Below, in pieces: positions 25,915 through 35,356 of a stretch of 57,139 nt of DNA; the stretch's first letter is position 1; every line of letters begins with the position of its first letter. The notes under the pieces are model-generated. The model saw only the letters and a list, made by a program, of their open reading frames with translations, was not told the DNA's origin and did not search any database. A program made the translations under genes and the position numbers. The stretch covers positions 1-57,139 of the forward strand of contig JAEWPS010000002.1 in assembly GCA_023460515.1 (NCBI GenBank). The letters run 5' to 3'. The DNA comes from Bacillota bacterium (GTDB taxonomy: Bacteria > Bacillota > Clostridia > TANB77 > CAG-465).

Positions 25915-26205
25915 ATGTTTATTACAATAGTTTTTGATTGTTATGCTAAAATAATAGAATGTAACAATTCAAATTTGCCGGAAGTTTCTGTTTTAGCAAA
26001 GGCATTTCATGAATGGCTTTATGAAGATAGTAAAGAAGATGAAGGATGCCTTTGTATAAAGGAAAGTTTGAATGTAGGAGTTCTAGATATATCTGTTGTA
26101 CTAAGATTTTTAAATGAAAATTATCCTGAATGTAATGCAAGAGTAGTAGGTAAGTCTATTACAGTTGAAAGTGTGGATAAGTTATTACCTACAATAAATT
26201 TATAG
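25915..26205 (+). CDS. Candidate immunity protein for the 25055 toxin
   Basis: A 96-residue soluble acidic protein. ATG 25915 is chosen because AAAGGAGG lies just upstream; the earlier start at 25861 overlaps the toxin. Its small size, acidic surface (YEDSKEDEG) and position straight after a toxin-like gene are typical for immunity proteins. I recognise no family. The gene for a membrane-anchored subtilase starts 14 bases downstream. Confidence 0.6.
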   Translation: MFITIVFDCYAKIIECNNSNLPEVSVLAKAFHEWLYEDSKEDEGCLCIKESLNVGVLDISVVLRFLNENYPECNARVVGKSITVESVDKLLPTINL

Positions 26206-26219
26206 AAGGCGGGTATTTT

Positions 26220-26918
26220 ATGAAAAGAAATCGGAAAGAATTTTTAGTAATGGTAATTTTGTTAATTTCACTTTCTGCGGTTACTTTATATATCGCTTAT
26301 TTAGCGTTTCATAATGGACCAAGTAAAGTAGTTAAAATTGGCGTTATAGACAGTTTATTGGATGATGAATATATATCCAAATATGACGTGAAAGTGAATA
26401 AGATAATGGTAAAGGATCCTTTGCTTACAAATCATGGTAATACTATCTTATCTATAATTAAGCAAAAAAACAATGCAGAAATATATTACGTTTCTACTTT
26501 GGATAGCAACTTAGTATCTAGCATAGATAATATAGCAAAATCCATATATTGGTGTGTTGAAAATGATGTTGATATTATTAACATGAGTTTTGGAACAAAG
26601 GAAGATAAGCCTAAATTAAAAGAGGCTATACAATATGCACTGGATAAGGGAGTTATTGTTGTTGCTTCGTGTATAAACAATTATGATGGTTATTCATATC
26701 CTGCAAATTACAAAGGTGTAGTTTCTGTTTCAGATAATTCTTCTAGTAAAGCAGCAGTAGTAGTAAAAGATAAAAAATATGATATAAAATTACTAGATGG
26801 AAGTACTATTAAAGCTTATGGTACATCTTGTGCTACAGCTTATGTTACGAATCAAATATCTAATGAACTATCTGGAAAATCAAAAAAATTAATTACAAAA
26901 TCTATGAAAATAGATTAG
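26220..26918 (+). CDS. Minimal membrane-anchored subtilisin-like protease (S8)
   Basis: A 232-residue protein with one N-terminal membrane segment (about 9-30) and a very compact subtilase domain. The catalytic residues can be read as Asp44 (IGVIDS), His72 (LTNHGNT) and Ser203 (YGTSCATAY); the oxyanion Asn is near 153. The DIINMSFG strand (about 118-125) is typical. There is no propeptide, and the domain is shorter than usual S8 enzymes. The domain should face outside, tethered to the membrane. It is the third gene of the operon with a toxin-like and a candidate immunity gene, so it may mature, release or inactivate that protein. The role is inferred. Confidence 0.85.
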   Translation: MKRNRKEFLVMVILLISLSAVTLYIAYLAFHNGPSKVVKIGVIDSLLDDEYISKYDVKVNKIMVKDPLLTNHGNTILSIIKQKNNAEIYYVSTLDSNLVSSIDNIAKSIYWCVENDVDIINMSFGTKEDKPKLKEAIQYALDKGVIVVASCINNYDGYSYPANYKGVVSVSDNSSSKAAVVVKDKKYDIKLLDGSTIKAYGTSCATAYVTNQISNELSGKSKKLITKSMKID

Positions 26919-26926
26919 TATCAAGT

Positions 26927-26966
26927 GGAGATCAAAGTTATTACTTTGGTCTCTTTTCTTTTTTAT
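26927..26966 (+). terminator. Terminator of the toxin-immunity-subtilase operon
   Basis: An 11-bp stem with one G-U pair (GGAGATCAAAG / CTTTGGTCTC) and a 6-nt loop is followed by TTTTCTTTTTT. Confidence 0.85.
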
Positions 26967-27093
26967 TTGTTAGTAGAGAATTATTTAAATATGACATTGT
27001 ATACTAAATTGTTAGTTTTAATGTGTAAAATAGTAATAAAAACAGGCTATATGAATATATACTAATATATAGATAATGTAGGGGTGTATATTT

Positions 27094-27381
27094 ATGGAAG
27101 ATAAAAAAAACAATAAACTAGTCACAAGTCAAAATATAATTATGGAAAATAGAGAAAAAGTATGTGTTACTGGAGTTATAGACATACATAGTTTTGATGA
27201 TGAACTTGTTCTTGCACAAACGGAACTTGGAATATTAACAATTAAAGGTGACGATTTAAAAATGAATAAACTTAGTTTAGATAACAATGAATTAATAGTT
27301 GAAGGCCAAATTATTGCTGTAGCGTATAGTGATATAAACAATGCAAAGAACAAAGGATTTATGAAGAAAATATTTAAGTAG
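27094..27381 (+). CDS. yabP: Sporulation protein YabP
   Basis: A 95-residue protein of the YabP family, required in Bacillus for spore cortex formation in the mother cell. Family traits are the N-terminal beta-rich part with the NREKVCVTGVIDIHSFDD stretch and the L-I-KG-DL-M-KL segment; the length (about 100) is usual. GGGGTG precedes the ATG, the same unusual site as that of the Rhs gene. It is followed 9 bases later by yabQ and then divIC, the arrangement of Bacillus. I could not assign a clear sigma-E promoter. Confidence 0.9.
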   Translation: MEDKKNNKLVTSQNIIMENREKVCVTGVIDIHSFDDELVLAQTELGILTIKGDDLKMNKLSLDNNELIVEGQIIAVAYSDINNAKNKGFMKKIFK

Positions 27382-27390
27382 AGTGATGAT

Positions 27391-27936
27391 ATGGTTTTAT
27401 CTAGTCAAACAATCGATTTTATACAGTTTATAGCAGTTGGTATAACACTTGCTATGGTATTTGATATATTTAGAGCATATAGGAGATATAGGAAGACAAA
27501 TAAAAAGTTTGTTATGATTCAGGATGTTATATTTTTCTTTATTGCCCTCTTTATACTAATATTTAGTATTGTCATATTTTTAGATAATTCACTCAGATTC
27601 TATCTGTTTATTGCTATATTTTTGGGGATTATTACATACATTAGCTTTTTCAGTAAATTTGTAATTAAATTATACATTAATTTGTTTAAAATATATAATA
27701 GTTTATTAACATTTTTTCTATTACCTTTTAAACTAATATTTGATATAATAAGAAAAATTTATATTTTTTTGATGAAAATTGTAAAAATAACTTGCAAAAG
27801 AATAAAATATGTGATATTTTATATATATAGCAAAATTAAGTGCGTTAGAGTTAAGTTTTTGAAGTTTAATATACAAAAGAGGGTTAAAAATGAGAAATTT
27901 AAGAAGAAAAAACGTGGTAAAAAGAAAAGGAATTAG
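27391..27936 (+). CDS. yabQ: Spore cortex biosynthesis protein YabQ
   Basis: A 181-residue membrane protein placed directly between yabP and divIC. The N-terminus has DIFRAYRR after the first hydrophobic helix, typical of YabQ, then three or four membrane segments up to about residue 120 and a long, extremely basic tail (KKKKRGKKKRN). Bacillus YabQ is needed for cortex peptidoglycan and localises to the outer forespore membrane. The 3' end overlaps divIC by 47 bases. The ribosome site is weak, so translation may be coupled to yabP. Confidence 0.85.
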   Translation: MVLSSQTIDFIQFIAVGITLAMVFDIFRAYRRYRKTNKKFVMIQDVIFFFIALFILIFSIVIFLDNSLRFYLFIAIFLGIITYISFFSKFVIKLYINLFKIYNSLLTFFLLPFKLIFDIIRKIYIFLMKIVKITCKRIKYVIFYIYSKIKCVRVKFLKFNIQKRVKNEKFKKKKRGKKKRN

Positions 27937-28192
27937 TGTTACAGGCATATTATTTGTGTTTGTATGTGTTTATTTCGTCACCACTTTTATTGATCAACAA
28001 ATTTCAATTAATAGATATAACTCTCAAATAGAAATGTATAAAGCTGATATAACTAATAAAGAGGCATTATCAAAATATTATGAACAGCAACAAGATAACG
28101 TAGAGACCGATGAATATATTGAGCAAGTTGCAAGGGAAAGTTTGGGGCTTGTAAAACCCTATGAAAAAATATTTGTAGACGTTAATAAATAG
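27890..28192 (+). CDS. divIC: Septum formation initiator DivIC/FtsB family
   Basis: A 100-residue bitopic division protein. It has a basic N-tail, one membrane helix (about 20-36), a coiled coil (about 40-75) and a C-terminal GLVKPYEKIF of FtsB/DivIC type. DivIC pairs with FtsL at the division septum. It overlaps the 3' end of yabQ, the same order as in Bacillus (yabP-yabQ-divIC), which supports the call. A terminator follows. Confidence 0.9.
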   Translation: MRNLRRKNVVKRKGISVTGILFVFVCVYFVTTFIDQQISINRYNSQIEMYKADITNKEALSKYYEQQQDNVETDEYIEQVARESLGLVKPYEKIFVDVNK

Positions 28193-28205
28193 TTATAAAT
28201 AAGTA

Positions 28206-28250
28206 AAAACAACACTTTTGAATAAATTAATTTAAAAGTGTTGTTTTTTG
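28206..28250 (+). terminator. Terminator after divIC
   Basis: A perfect 14-bp stem (28206-28219, 28234-28247) followed by a T-rich run. Confidence 0.88.
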
Positions 28251-28304
28251 TATTTTTTTGATATATAATTATTTTATAATAGTATACAAATGAGGGGTAA
28301 TATA

Positions 28305-31300
28305 ATGAATAATAGATATGAATTGACTTTTCCTGAAAACAACATATATTTCGTTGAAAAATTTAATAAGAATACTTCTATAAATACAATTGCTACTACG
28401 CTAAAAATTGAATCAAAATTTGATGAAAAAGTTTGTGATGAAATAGTAAATAAACTTATTGAATTAAACGATGCTTTAAGAATTAGAATTCACGAAGAGG
28501 GAAATTCAGTATACCAAGTTATTGAAGAATATACATATGAAGAAATAGAATATATTGATATGAGTGGAAAATCTGATTATGAAATACATAGTTTCTTTGA
28601 GAATAATATACAAGTTCCATTTGAGTTTTTAGATAATAAACTATATAAATTTTTTATAATAAAATGTGATGAAAACAGTGGATATTTATTTATGAAATCG
28701 CATCATATTATTTCAGATGCATGGACATTTGGACAGTTATTAAATCAAGTTATAAAAATGTATAATAATAAACTAAACAATACATATGAAGATATCCAAA
28801 TACCATCATATGTTGATTTTATACAATCTGAAAAAGAATATATATCGTCAGATAAATATATTAAAGATGAAGAATTTTGGAGAGAGTACTTAAACGGTAT
28901 AAAAGCACCAATTTCTTTAAAAACGACAGTTTCAAAAATATCTACTAGTGCTAATAGATACTCTATTATATTGGACAGAGAAATAAGCGATAGAATATTA
29001 GAATACACAAGAGATAATAAGGTTACACCATATACATTGTTTATGGCGGCTTTGAGTACGTATATTTATAGAATTAAAGAAGAAAATGATTTTGTAATAG
29101 GAACACCGGTTTTAAATAGATCAAATTTTAAAGAAAAACAAATGGTTGGAATGTTTATTTCAACCATGCCTACACGCATTAAAGTTGAAGAGAACATGAA
29201 ATTTTTGGATTTAGTTAAACAATTAGGTACTGATACAATGTCATTATTTAGACATCAAAAATATCCAATAACTAAAACATTAGAATATATTCACGATACT
29301 ACTGATATAAATGGAAAAATATATAATATTATGCTATCATATCAAAATGCTAGATCAGATATTTTTGGAAGTGAACTTTATCATTCTGAATGGTTATTTC
29401 CTGGTAATATACAAGATGATTTAGAAATTCATATTATGGATATGGATAGTACAGGAAGTTTAAATATTAATTATGATTACTTAAATGATTTGTTTAGTCA
29501 AACTGAAATAGAATATTTACATACTAGATTAATGGCAATAATGCAAAATGCTATAGATGATGTAGAAGTTAATATAGAAAATATCAATATAATGGGTAAA
29601 GACGAAGAAAAAAAAATATTAGTTGAATTTAATGACACTGATACAGATTATCCAAAAAATATGAGTGTTATAAGCTTATTTGAAAAACAGGTTGATTTAA
29701 ACCCGAATGATATTGCACTTGTTTTTGAAGATAAGCAAATTACATATAGAGAATTAAATGAAAAAGCTAATGAACTAGCACACTATCTGAAAGAAGAAAA
29801 AAATATTAAAGAAAGAAAAAATATTGCCGTATACATGAGTAGAAGTATTGAACTTATTTATTCACTACTTGCAATTCATAAATGTGGATGTGCATATATA
29901 CCAATAGATCCTAATTATCCTAAAGAAAGAGTAGAATATATTCTTACTAATAGTAATGCTGAAACATTAATAACAAATTTAAATTTTGAATCCGAAATAA
30001 ATACAGTTAATGTTTTGAATTTAGATTTATCTAAAAGTAGTAAATTAAATTTAAATTTGGTATCTAGTAGTGATGATTTAGCATATGTAATATATACTTC
30101 TGGTTCAACAGGTAATCCAAAAGGAGTAATGATAAGTAATCAAAATTTAACAAATTTTGTATTTGGAATTAATAAAGAAATAGAAATGGATAATAAGGAT
30201 GTAATGGTTTCTATTACAACAATTTCTTTTGATATTTTTGGGTTAGAAATATGGTTAACATTATTTTTAGGTGCAAAACTTGTTTTGGCAAATGAACTAG
30301 AACAGATTGATGGTAGCCTGCTTAATAGTTTATGCGTTAAAAATGATGTTAATATTATACAAACAACTCCTACAAAATTAAGATTACTTACAAATAATAA
30401 AGATATTGAATATATTAGCAAAATGAAAAAAATATTACTGGGTGGTGAAAGTTTACCAACTGAGTATATATCAAAATTGAGAAAAATTACAGATAGTAGG
30501 ATAATAAATGTGTATGGTCCGACAGAAACAACTATATGGTCAACTGTTAAAGATATAACAAATTTAAAACAAATTGCTGCGGGAAAACCTATACAAAATA
30601 CAAAAATATTAATATTAGATAATAAAAAAAGAATGTTGCCAATAGGGATAAGTGGGCAACTTGGAATTTCTGGCGATTCAGTTTCAAAAGGATACTATAA
30701 TAATTATAAGTTAACTAATGAAGTATTTATAAATATGAAATATTTTGATAGTATTATATATTTAACTGGTGATTTAGCAACAATTGATTTTAATGGTGAT
30801 GTTAAAATTTTAGGAAGAAATGATTTTCAAGTAAAAATTAACGGACAAAGAGTTGAATTAGAGGAGATAGAACAAAAAATATTACAATACAGTGGAATAG
30901 CCAATACTATAGTAAGTAAAAAAGATGAATCTAATTTTATATGTTTTTATGTTTTAGAAAATGTTAATAATCCAATTGATGAAAAAAAATTAAAAGACTA
31001 TTTATATTTGACTATGCCTGTATATATGGTTCCAACTAGATTTGAAAGAATTGATACTATGCCGCTTACTCCAAATGGTAAGATAGATAGAAAAAAAGTC
31101 TCTCAAATAAGTTTAAAAAAGATTGAAGAGGATTTAATATTACCTCAAAATGAAATGCAAGAAAAGATATTTGAATCATGGAAACTAGTTCTAGGTAGTA
31201 AAAAATTTGGAATTAACAGTAATTTCTTTGAATTAGGTGGAGATTCTTTTGATGCAATTAAAATTAAGATAGAATTATTAAGAAATGGAATAAGAATAGA

Positions 31301-32600
31301 ATATAATGATATCTTCAGGTATCCAACTGTTGAAAGTTTATCTGAAAATATTAACAAAACAAATATTTCTAAGGAGTTTGACATTTCTGGATATAATAAA
31401 GATTTTTCTAGTATACTAAATTTGAATAAGGAAAGTGATTATATACCCGTTAAAAAGAAAATAAGAAATATATTAGTTACTGGTGTTACTGGCTTTTTAG
31501 GTGCACATATTGTATCTGAATTTGTTCAAAAGGAAGACGGTATTGTATATTGTCTAATTAGAAAAAAAGGTAATCTTGATTCTAATCAAAGGCTGAAAGA
31601 AACAATGGCATTTTTCTTTGGAAATATATATGATGAGTTAATTGGCAAGAGAATTATAGCTGTTGAAGGTGATATTGTTAAAGAAGATTTAGGTATAGAT
31701 TTAAAAACTAAAAATGTAATGAGCGAAATAGATTTTATTGTACATTCAGCTGCCTGCGTTAAACATTATGGGGATAAACAATTTTTCTTTGACATGAATA
31801 TTACTGGCACAGAAAATGTAGTTAAATACTGTTTCGAAAATAATATAAAATTAATTCATATATCGACTTTAAGTATATCTGGAAATGCTTTTGAATCAGC
31901 TAATATAAAACAAGACAATATAAATGAAAAAATAGAATTTGATGAAACATGTTTCTATGAAAATCAAAATGTAGATAATATTTACGTTTATACAAAATTT
32001 AAATCAGAAGAAATAGTATTAGAATATATGAATAAAGGGTTAGAAGCAAACATTATAAGATTTGGAAATTTAACTGGTAGATATTCTGATTCAAAGTTTC
32101 AACCTAATGTTGAAGATAATGCATTTGCAAATAGAATAAAGTCTATTGTAAATATAGGTAAAATTCCAGAAAGTTGCTATAATATGTATATTGAATTTAC
32201 ACCTATTGATTTATCTGCTGAATTTGTTGTTAAGATAATGCAATATTTTAATAAATATCATAATGTATTTCATGCTTTTGACCATCATCATGTTGATGTT
32301 GAGCAGTTTATTAAAGCTGTGAAAAGTATAGGTATGAATGTAAGTGTTATAACAAATAGGGAATTTTCTAATTACATAGGAAGTATAATAAATGATAAAA
32401 GTAAAAATAAAGTTTTAAATGGAATTATAAACGATTTGAACAATGAAAATTTACTTGAATACTCTACAAAAATAGAAATAAAATCAGATTTAACAATAAA
32501 ATATTTAAAATCAATTGGATTTGAGTGGAAAGAAATTGATGAAAAATATGTAAGAGAATATATGAGATATTTAATTAAAATTAACTTTATTGAAATGTAA
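28305..32600 (+). CDS. Single-module nonribosomal peptide synthetase (C-A-T-R)
   Basis: A 1431-residue synthetase. The start is ATG 28305 after GAGGGG. Domains: condensation (about 1-430; HHIISDAW at about 132, with A in place of the usual G); adenylation (about 445-925; YTSGSTGNPKG and NGKIDRK); carrier (Ser of GGDSFD, about 978); terminal thioester reductase (from about 1055; TGVTGFLGAH and YTKFK). Aligned by eye to GrsA, the pocket reads D-I-L-Q-L-G-V-I-W-K, one residue from a known glycine code. The reductase should release an aldehyde or alcohol using NADPH. The N-terminal C domain suggests an acyl or carrier donor in trans. No phosphopantetheinyl transferase is in view. Gut clostridia with related reductase-ended NRPSs are known. 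Confidence 0.9.
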   Translation: MNNRYELTFPENNIYFVEKFNKNTSINTIATTLKIESKFDEKVCDEIVNKLIELNDALRIRIHEEGNSVYQVIEEYTYEEIEYIDMSGKSDYEIHSFFENNIQVPFEFLDNKLYKFFIIKCDENSGYLFMKSHHIISDAWTFGQLLNQVIKMYNNKLNNTYEDIQIPSYVDFIQSEKEYISSDKYIKDEEFWREYLNGIKAPISLKTTVSKISTSANRYSIILDREISDRILEYTRDNKVTPYTLFMAALSTYIYRIKEENDFVIGTPVLNRSNFKEKQMVGMFISTMPTRIKVEENMKFLDLVKQLGTDTMSLFRHQKYPITKTLEYIHDTTDINGKIYNIMLSYQNARSDIFGSELYHSEWLFPGNIQDDLEIHIMDMDSTGSLNINYDYLNDLFSQTEIEYLHTRLMAIMQNAIDDVEVNIENINIMGKDEEKKILVEFNDTDTDYPKNMSVISLFEKQVDLNPNDIALVFEDKQITYRELNEKANELAHYLKEEKNIKERKNIAVYMSRSIELIYSLLAIHKCGCAYIPIDPNYPKERVEYILTNSNAETLITNLNFESEINTVNVLNLDLSKSSKLNLNLVSSSDDLAYVIYTSGSTGNPKGVMISNQNLTNFVFGINKEIEMDNKDVMVSITTISFDIFGLEIWLTLFLGAKLVLANELEQIDGSLLNSLCVKNDVNIIQTTPTKLRLLTNNKDIEYISKMKKILLGGESLPTEYISKLRKITDSRIINVYGPTETTIWSTVKDITNLKQIAAGKPIQNTKILILDNKKRMLPIGISGQLGISGDSVSKGYYNNYKLTNEVFINMKYFDSIIYLTGDLATIDFNGDVKILGRNDFQVKINGQRVELEEIEQKILQYSGIANTIVSKKDESNFICFYVLENVNNPIDEKKLKDYLYLTMPVYMVPTRFERIDTMPLTPNGKIDRKKVSQISLKKIEEDLILPQNEMQEKIFESWKLVLGSKKFGINSNFFELGGDSFDAIKIKIELLRNGIRIEYNDIFRYPTVESLSENINKTNISKEFDISGYNKDFSSILNLNKESDYIPVKKKIRNILVTGVTGFLGAHIVSEFVQKEDGIVYCLIRKKGNLDSNQRLKETMAFFFGNIYDELIGKRIIAVEGDIVKEDLGIDLKTKNVMSEIDFIVHSAACVKHYGDKQFFFDMNITGTENVVKYCFENNIKLIHISTLSISGNAFESANIKQDNINEKIEFDETCFYENQNVDNIYVYTKFKSEEIVLEYMNKGLEANIIRFGNLTGRYSDSKFQPNVEDNAFANRIKSIVNIGKIPESCYNMYIEFTPIDLSAEFVVKIMQYFNKYHNVFHAFDHHHVDVEQFIKAVKSIGMNVSVITNREFSNYIGSIINDKSKNKVLNGIINDLNNENLLEYSTKIEIKSDLTIKYLKSIGFEWKEIDEKYVREYMRYLIKINFIEM

Positions 32601-32615
32601 AAAGGAGTGTAATAT

Positions 32616-34427
32616 ATGATAGAAATTACTTTAATAGTGTGTATATTGGCATGTATTTTGTTAATACCTATTATACAGACTATATCTAAAGGACAAGGAA
32701 TATCTAAAGAATTATCCATATTATTTGGTACATTAATTATTTGGTGTGCAGGATTACTAGCTCAAAGAATAGTAATGATTTTGAGTACAAATATAAATCC
32801 AATATATTGTGATTATATAACTTATATAGGAATTTGCTTTGCATCACCAATAGCACTTATGATGTCTTTTTCATATAGTGGAATAAAAGTAAACGCAAAA
32901 ATAAAATCATTATTTTTCGTTATACCAGTTATATCATTGGTTTTACTTTGGACTAATGATTTACATCATTTATTTTATAAAGTATATTCAATAAATTTTA
33001 ATGAAGCTGTATATGGTCCGATTTTCAATTTAAACACCATATACTCATATATAATGATGACATCATTTATACTTATAATGGCTATATCTTCAGTAAGAAA
33101 ATCTGGCTTTTTCTCAATACCAACTAGTTTAATATTATTCGGAAGTTTAGTTCCCTTTGTACTAAACATATTAGGAACTCTTAGAATACTTGAAATATCA
33201 ATTTATATAACTCCAATTTCGTTTGTTGTAACATTAATTTGCTATGCATTAGCAATAATAAAATATAAAGCTTTAAATATAACTCCAATTGCATTTAGAA
33301 CAGTTATAGATACAATGTCTGATGCATTTATAGTTATATCTGACGACGGAACTATAGTAGATAAAAATCTAACTTTTGAAAATACTTTTAAAGATATTTT
33401 AAAGGCTAATAAGGAAGACAATTTATTTGAAATGATTGAAAAAAGTAATCTTTTAAATTTAAAAGATTTAAAAATGCATATAAATGAGACTAGAAAAGAG
33501 AAAAAAATAATTAAAGAGGAATATCATATAAAAAATGGGAAGTTTGATAAATATTTTCAAGTAGATATTCACCCTATTAAAGCAAGACAGACTATTCAAT
33601 ATATAGGAACATTATTATTATTTAAAGATATAACTCAACATAGGAATGATATACAAGAAATAGAAGATAAGCAAGAGGTTATAGTAAAGCAAGGGCAACT
33701 TGTTTCTATAGGTGAGCTTGCTGGTGGTGTTGCCCATGATATAAATACACCAATTTCAGCTATAAAAACTGGTATACAAATGCTTCAGGAAATGTATACA
33801 CCTAGAGATGAAACTGAAAAAGAATTATTATTTAGAATGAGTAATTGTACTGAAAAGATTATAAAAATAGTTAACAGTATGAGGAATCAAATAAGAAATT
33901 TAGGCAGTGATCAAAAATTTAATTTTAAGATAAGTGAAGTTATAGAAGATGTAAGAATTATAGCATATAATGAATTTCAAAAGAGTAAATGTGAGTTAAT
34001 TGTTAATATTGAAGATGACTTGAGTGTTTATGGGGATCCTACAAAATTAGGTCAAGTATTTACTAACTTACTGTTAAATGCTATTCAGGCATATAATGAA
34101 AAAAGTGGGAAGATAGAAGTTTCAGTTAGTAAAGCTCCAAGTAATAAGATAATGATTCAAGTAAGAGATTATGCTGGTGGAATACCAGAAAATATTAAAG
34201 AGTTTGTATTCAAAAACATATTAACTACAAAAGGAACAAAAGGTACAGGACTTGGACTTTATCTAGCATACTCAGTTATAAAAGGTGAATTTTCAGGAGA
34301 AATAACATTTGAATCTTCAGAAGGACAAGGTACTACATTTTATATATTATTAGATAGAGTAAAAGAAGAAAGTAAAGCTTCAACAGTTACCGAAATGAAT
34401 AGTGAAGTTAAGACAATAACTAAGTAA
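32616..34427 (+). CDS. Orphan sensor histidine kinase with seven-helix sensor
   Basis: A 603-residue kinase. The seven membrane segments (about 1-220) fit the 7TM histidine-kinase sensor type, followed by a PAS-like domain (225-350), a HisKA with HDINTP (about 373), and an HATPase with N box (NLLLNAIQA), G1 (DYAGGIPEN) and G2 (GTGLGLYLAY). It begins 15 bases after the peptide synthetase with its own AAGGAG, so the two are likely co-transcribed. No response regulator is adjacent. It may signal to a remote regulator, perhaps Spo0A in a sporulating host, or sense the synthetase product; both ideas are inference. Confidence 0.92.
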   Translation: MIEITLIVCILACILLIPIIQTISKGQGISKELSILFGTLIIWCAGLLAQRIVMILSTNINPIYCDYITYIGICFASPIALMMSFSYSGIKVNAKIKSLFFVIPVISLVLLWTNDLHHLFYKVYSINFNEAVYGPIFNLNTIYSYIMMTSFILIMAISSVRKSGFFSIPTSLILFGSLVPFVLNILGTLRILEISIYITPISFVVTLICYALAIIKYKALNITPIAFRTVIDTMSDAFIVISDDGTIVDKNLTFENTFKDILKANKEDNLFEMIEKSNLLNLKDLKMHINETRKEKKIIKEEYHIKNGKFDKYFQVDIHPIKARQTIQYIGTLLLFKDITQHRNDIQEIEDKQEVIVKQGQLVSIGELAGGVAHDINTPISAIKTGIQMLQEMYTPRDETEKELLFRMSNCTEKIIKIVNSMRNQIRNLGSDQKFNFKISEVIEDVRIIAYNEFQKSKCELIVNIEDDLSVYGDPTKLGQVFTNLLLNAIQAYNEKSGKIEVSVSKAPSNKIMIQVRDYAGGIPENIKEFVFKNILTTKGTKGTGLGLYLAYSVIKGEFSGEITFESSEGQGTTFYILLDRVKEESKASTVTEMNSEVKTITK

Positions 34428-34441
34428 AATTGAAAAATAAT

Positions 34442-34468
34442 AAAAAGTGGGTTAAACACCCACTTTTT
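34442..34468. terminator. Bidirectional terminator between the kinase gene and nth
   Basis: An 11-bp stem (34442-34452, 34458-34468) ends the kinase operon with TTTTTT and, on the other strand, overlaps the stop codon of nth. Confidence 0.85.
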
Positions 34469-35096
34469 TGCATTTATCTTCAATAGGACATATATCACAT
34501 TTTGGCTTACGGGAGATGCATATGGCTCTACCATGGAATACTAATATGTGATTTAATTTATTAAAATATTTTTTATCTACTTTCTTTATTAACTCTTGTT
34601 CTTGCTTCAGTGGTATATCACTACTTGTAAAACCTATTCTTTTGGATGTTCTAGATACATGTGTATCTACAGCGATTCCTTCAATTTTGTTATAACATTC
34701 CTGAAGAATTATATTTGAGCTTTTTCTTCCTATCCCATATAATTTAGTCAATTCTTCCATACTGTCAGGAATGATATTATTGTAATTTTCATATATACTT
34801 TTTGCAGTAAGTTGGATATTTTTTGCCTTTGTTAAGTAAAATCCACAAGGACGTACTATCTTTTCTATATCAGATAAATTAGCATTCGCTAAAGATTCAG
34901 CGTCTGGATATTTATTAAACAAGATAGGAACAACTTTATTAACCATATCATCAGTACATTGTGCAGCTAATATTAATGCAACTACAAGTTGTAGAGGAGA
35001 TTTATAATTTAATCTACATTTTGCTTCTGGATATGTTTGTTTTAGTGTTTCAATTATTTCATTAATTTCTTTTTTTGTTTGTAAGTTTCTACTCAT
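34452..35096 (-). CDS. nth: Endonuclease III
   Basis: A 214-residue DNA glycosylase/AP lyase for oxidised pyrimidines. The helix-hairpin-helix LYGIGRKSSNII carries the catalytic lysine, and VDTHVSRTSKRIG has the catalytic aspartate. The C-terminal C-x6-C-x2-C-x5-C set binds a 4Fe-4S cluster. ATG 35096 is used since AGGTGA is 7 bases upstream; GTG 35105 would lie over that site. It is a single gene, convergent with the kinase gene. Confidence 0.95.
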   Translation of the reverse strand: MSRNLQTKKEINEIIETLKQTYPEAKCRLNYKSPLQLVVALILAAQCTDDMVNKVVPILFNKYPDAESLANANLSDIEKIVRPCGFYLTKAKNIQLTAKSIYENYNNIIPDSMEELTKLYGIGRKSSNIILQECYNKIEGIAVDTHVSRTSKRIGFTSSDIPLKQEQELIKKVDKKYFNKLNHILVFHGRAICISRKPKCDICPIEDKCKKVGV

Positions 35097-35184
35097 TATA
35101 TTCACCTATAGTTTAATATTTTCATATTATATATTAAATATATTACTATATATTTAATCTAAAGTCAAGGAGGAAGTGTAATAA

Positions 35185-35338
35185 ATGTTTGTTGGAGTAT
35201 TTAGAAAGACGATAGGATTATTTATGTTAGCATTAGGAATTGGAGTAATACTAGCACTATTATTACCATTTTGGGGATGGATCGTACTAGTAGCAGCAGC
35301 TCTTATAATACTTCGGCATTTCATGGTTCTTATGCTAA
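35185..35338 (+). pseudogene. Small two-helix membrane protein, frameshifted at its end
   Basis: AAGGAGG precedes ATG 35185. The protein begins MFVGVFRKTIGLFMLALGIG and has two membrane segments. The open frame as read goes on to 35376, through the next gene's start, giving an odd tail. Skipping one base near 35311 instead yields the natural membrane-protein end FGISWFLC and a TAA at 35336-35338, directly before the next ribosome site. A one-base indel or a sequencing error is the likely cause; programmed shifting cannot be excluded. The unshifted product is 63 residues. It probably forms an operon with the following SpoVM-like ORF. Confidence 0.6.
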
Positions 35339-35356
35339 ATGAAGGAGGAATTATAT

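Noticed and set aside
27000..27093. Sigma-E promoter of yabP
   Set aside because: A few ATAC-type words are present, but none pairs with a proper -35 at the right distance.
28250..28300. Strong promoter for the peptide synthetase
   Set aside because: TATAAT-like boxes exist but the best -35 candidates are 15 or 21 bases away; I did not list one.
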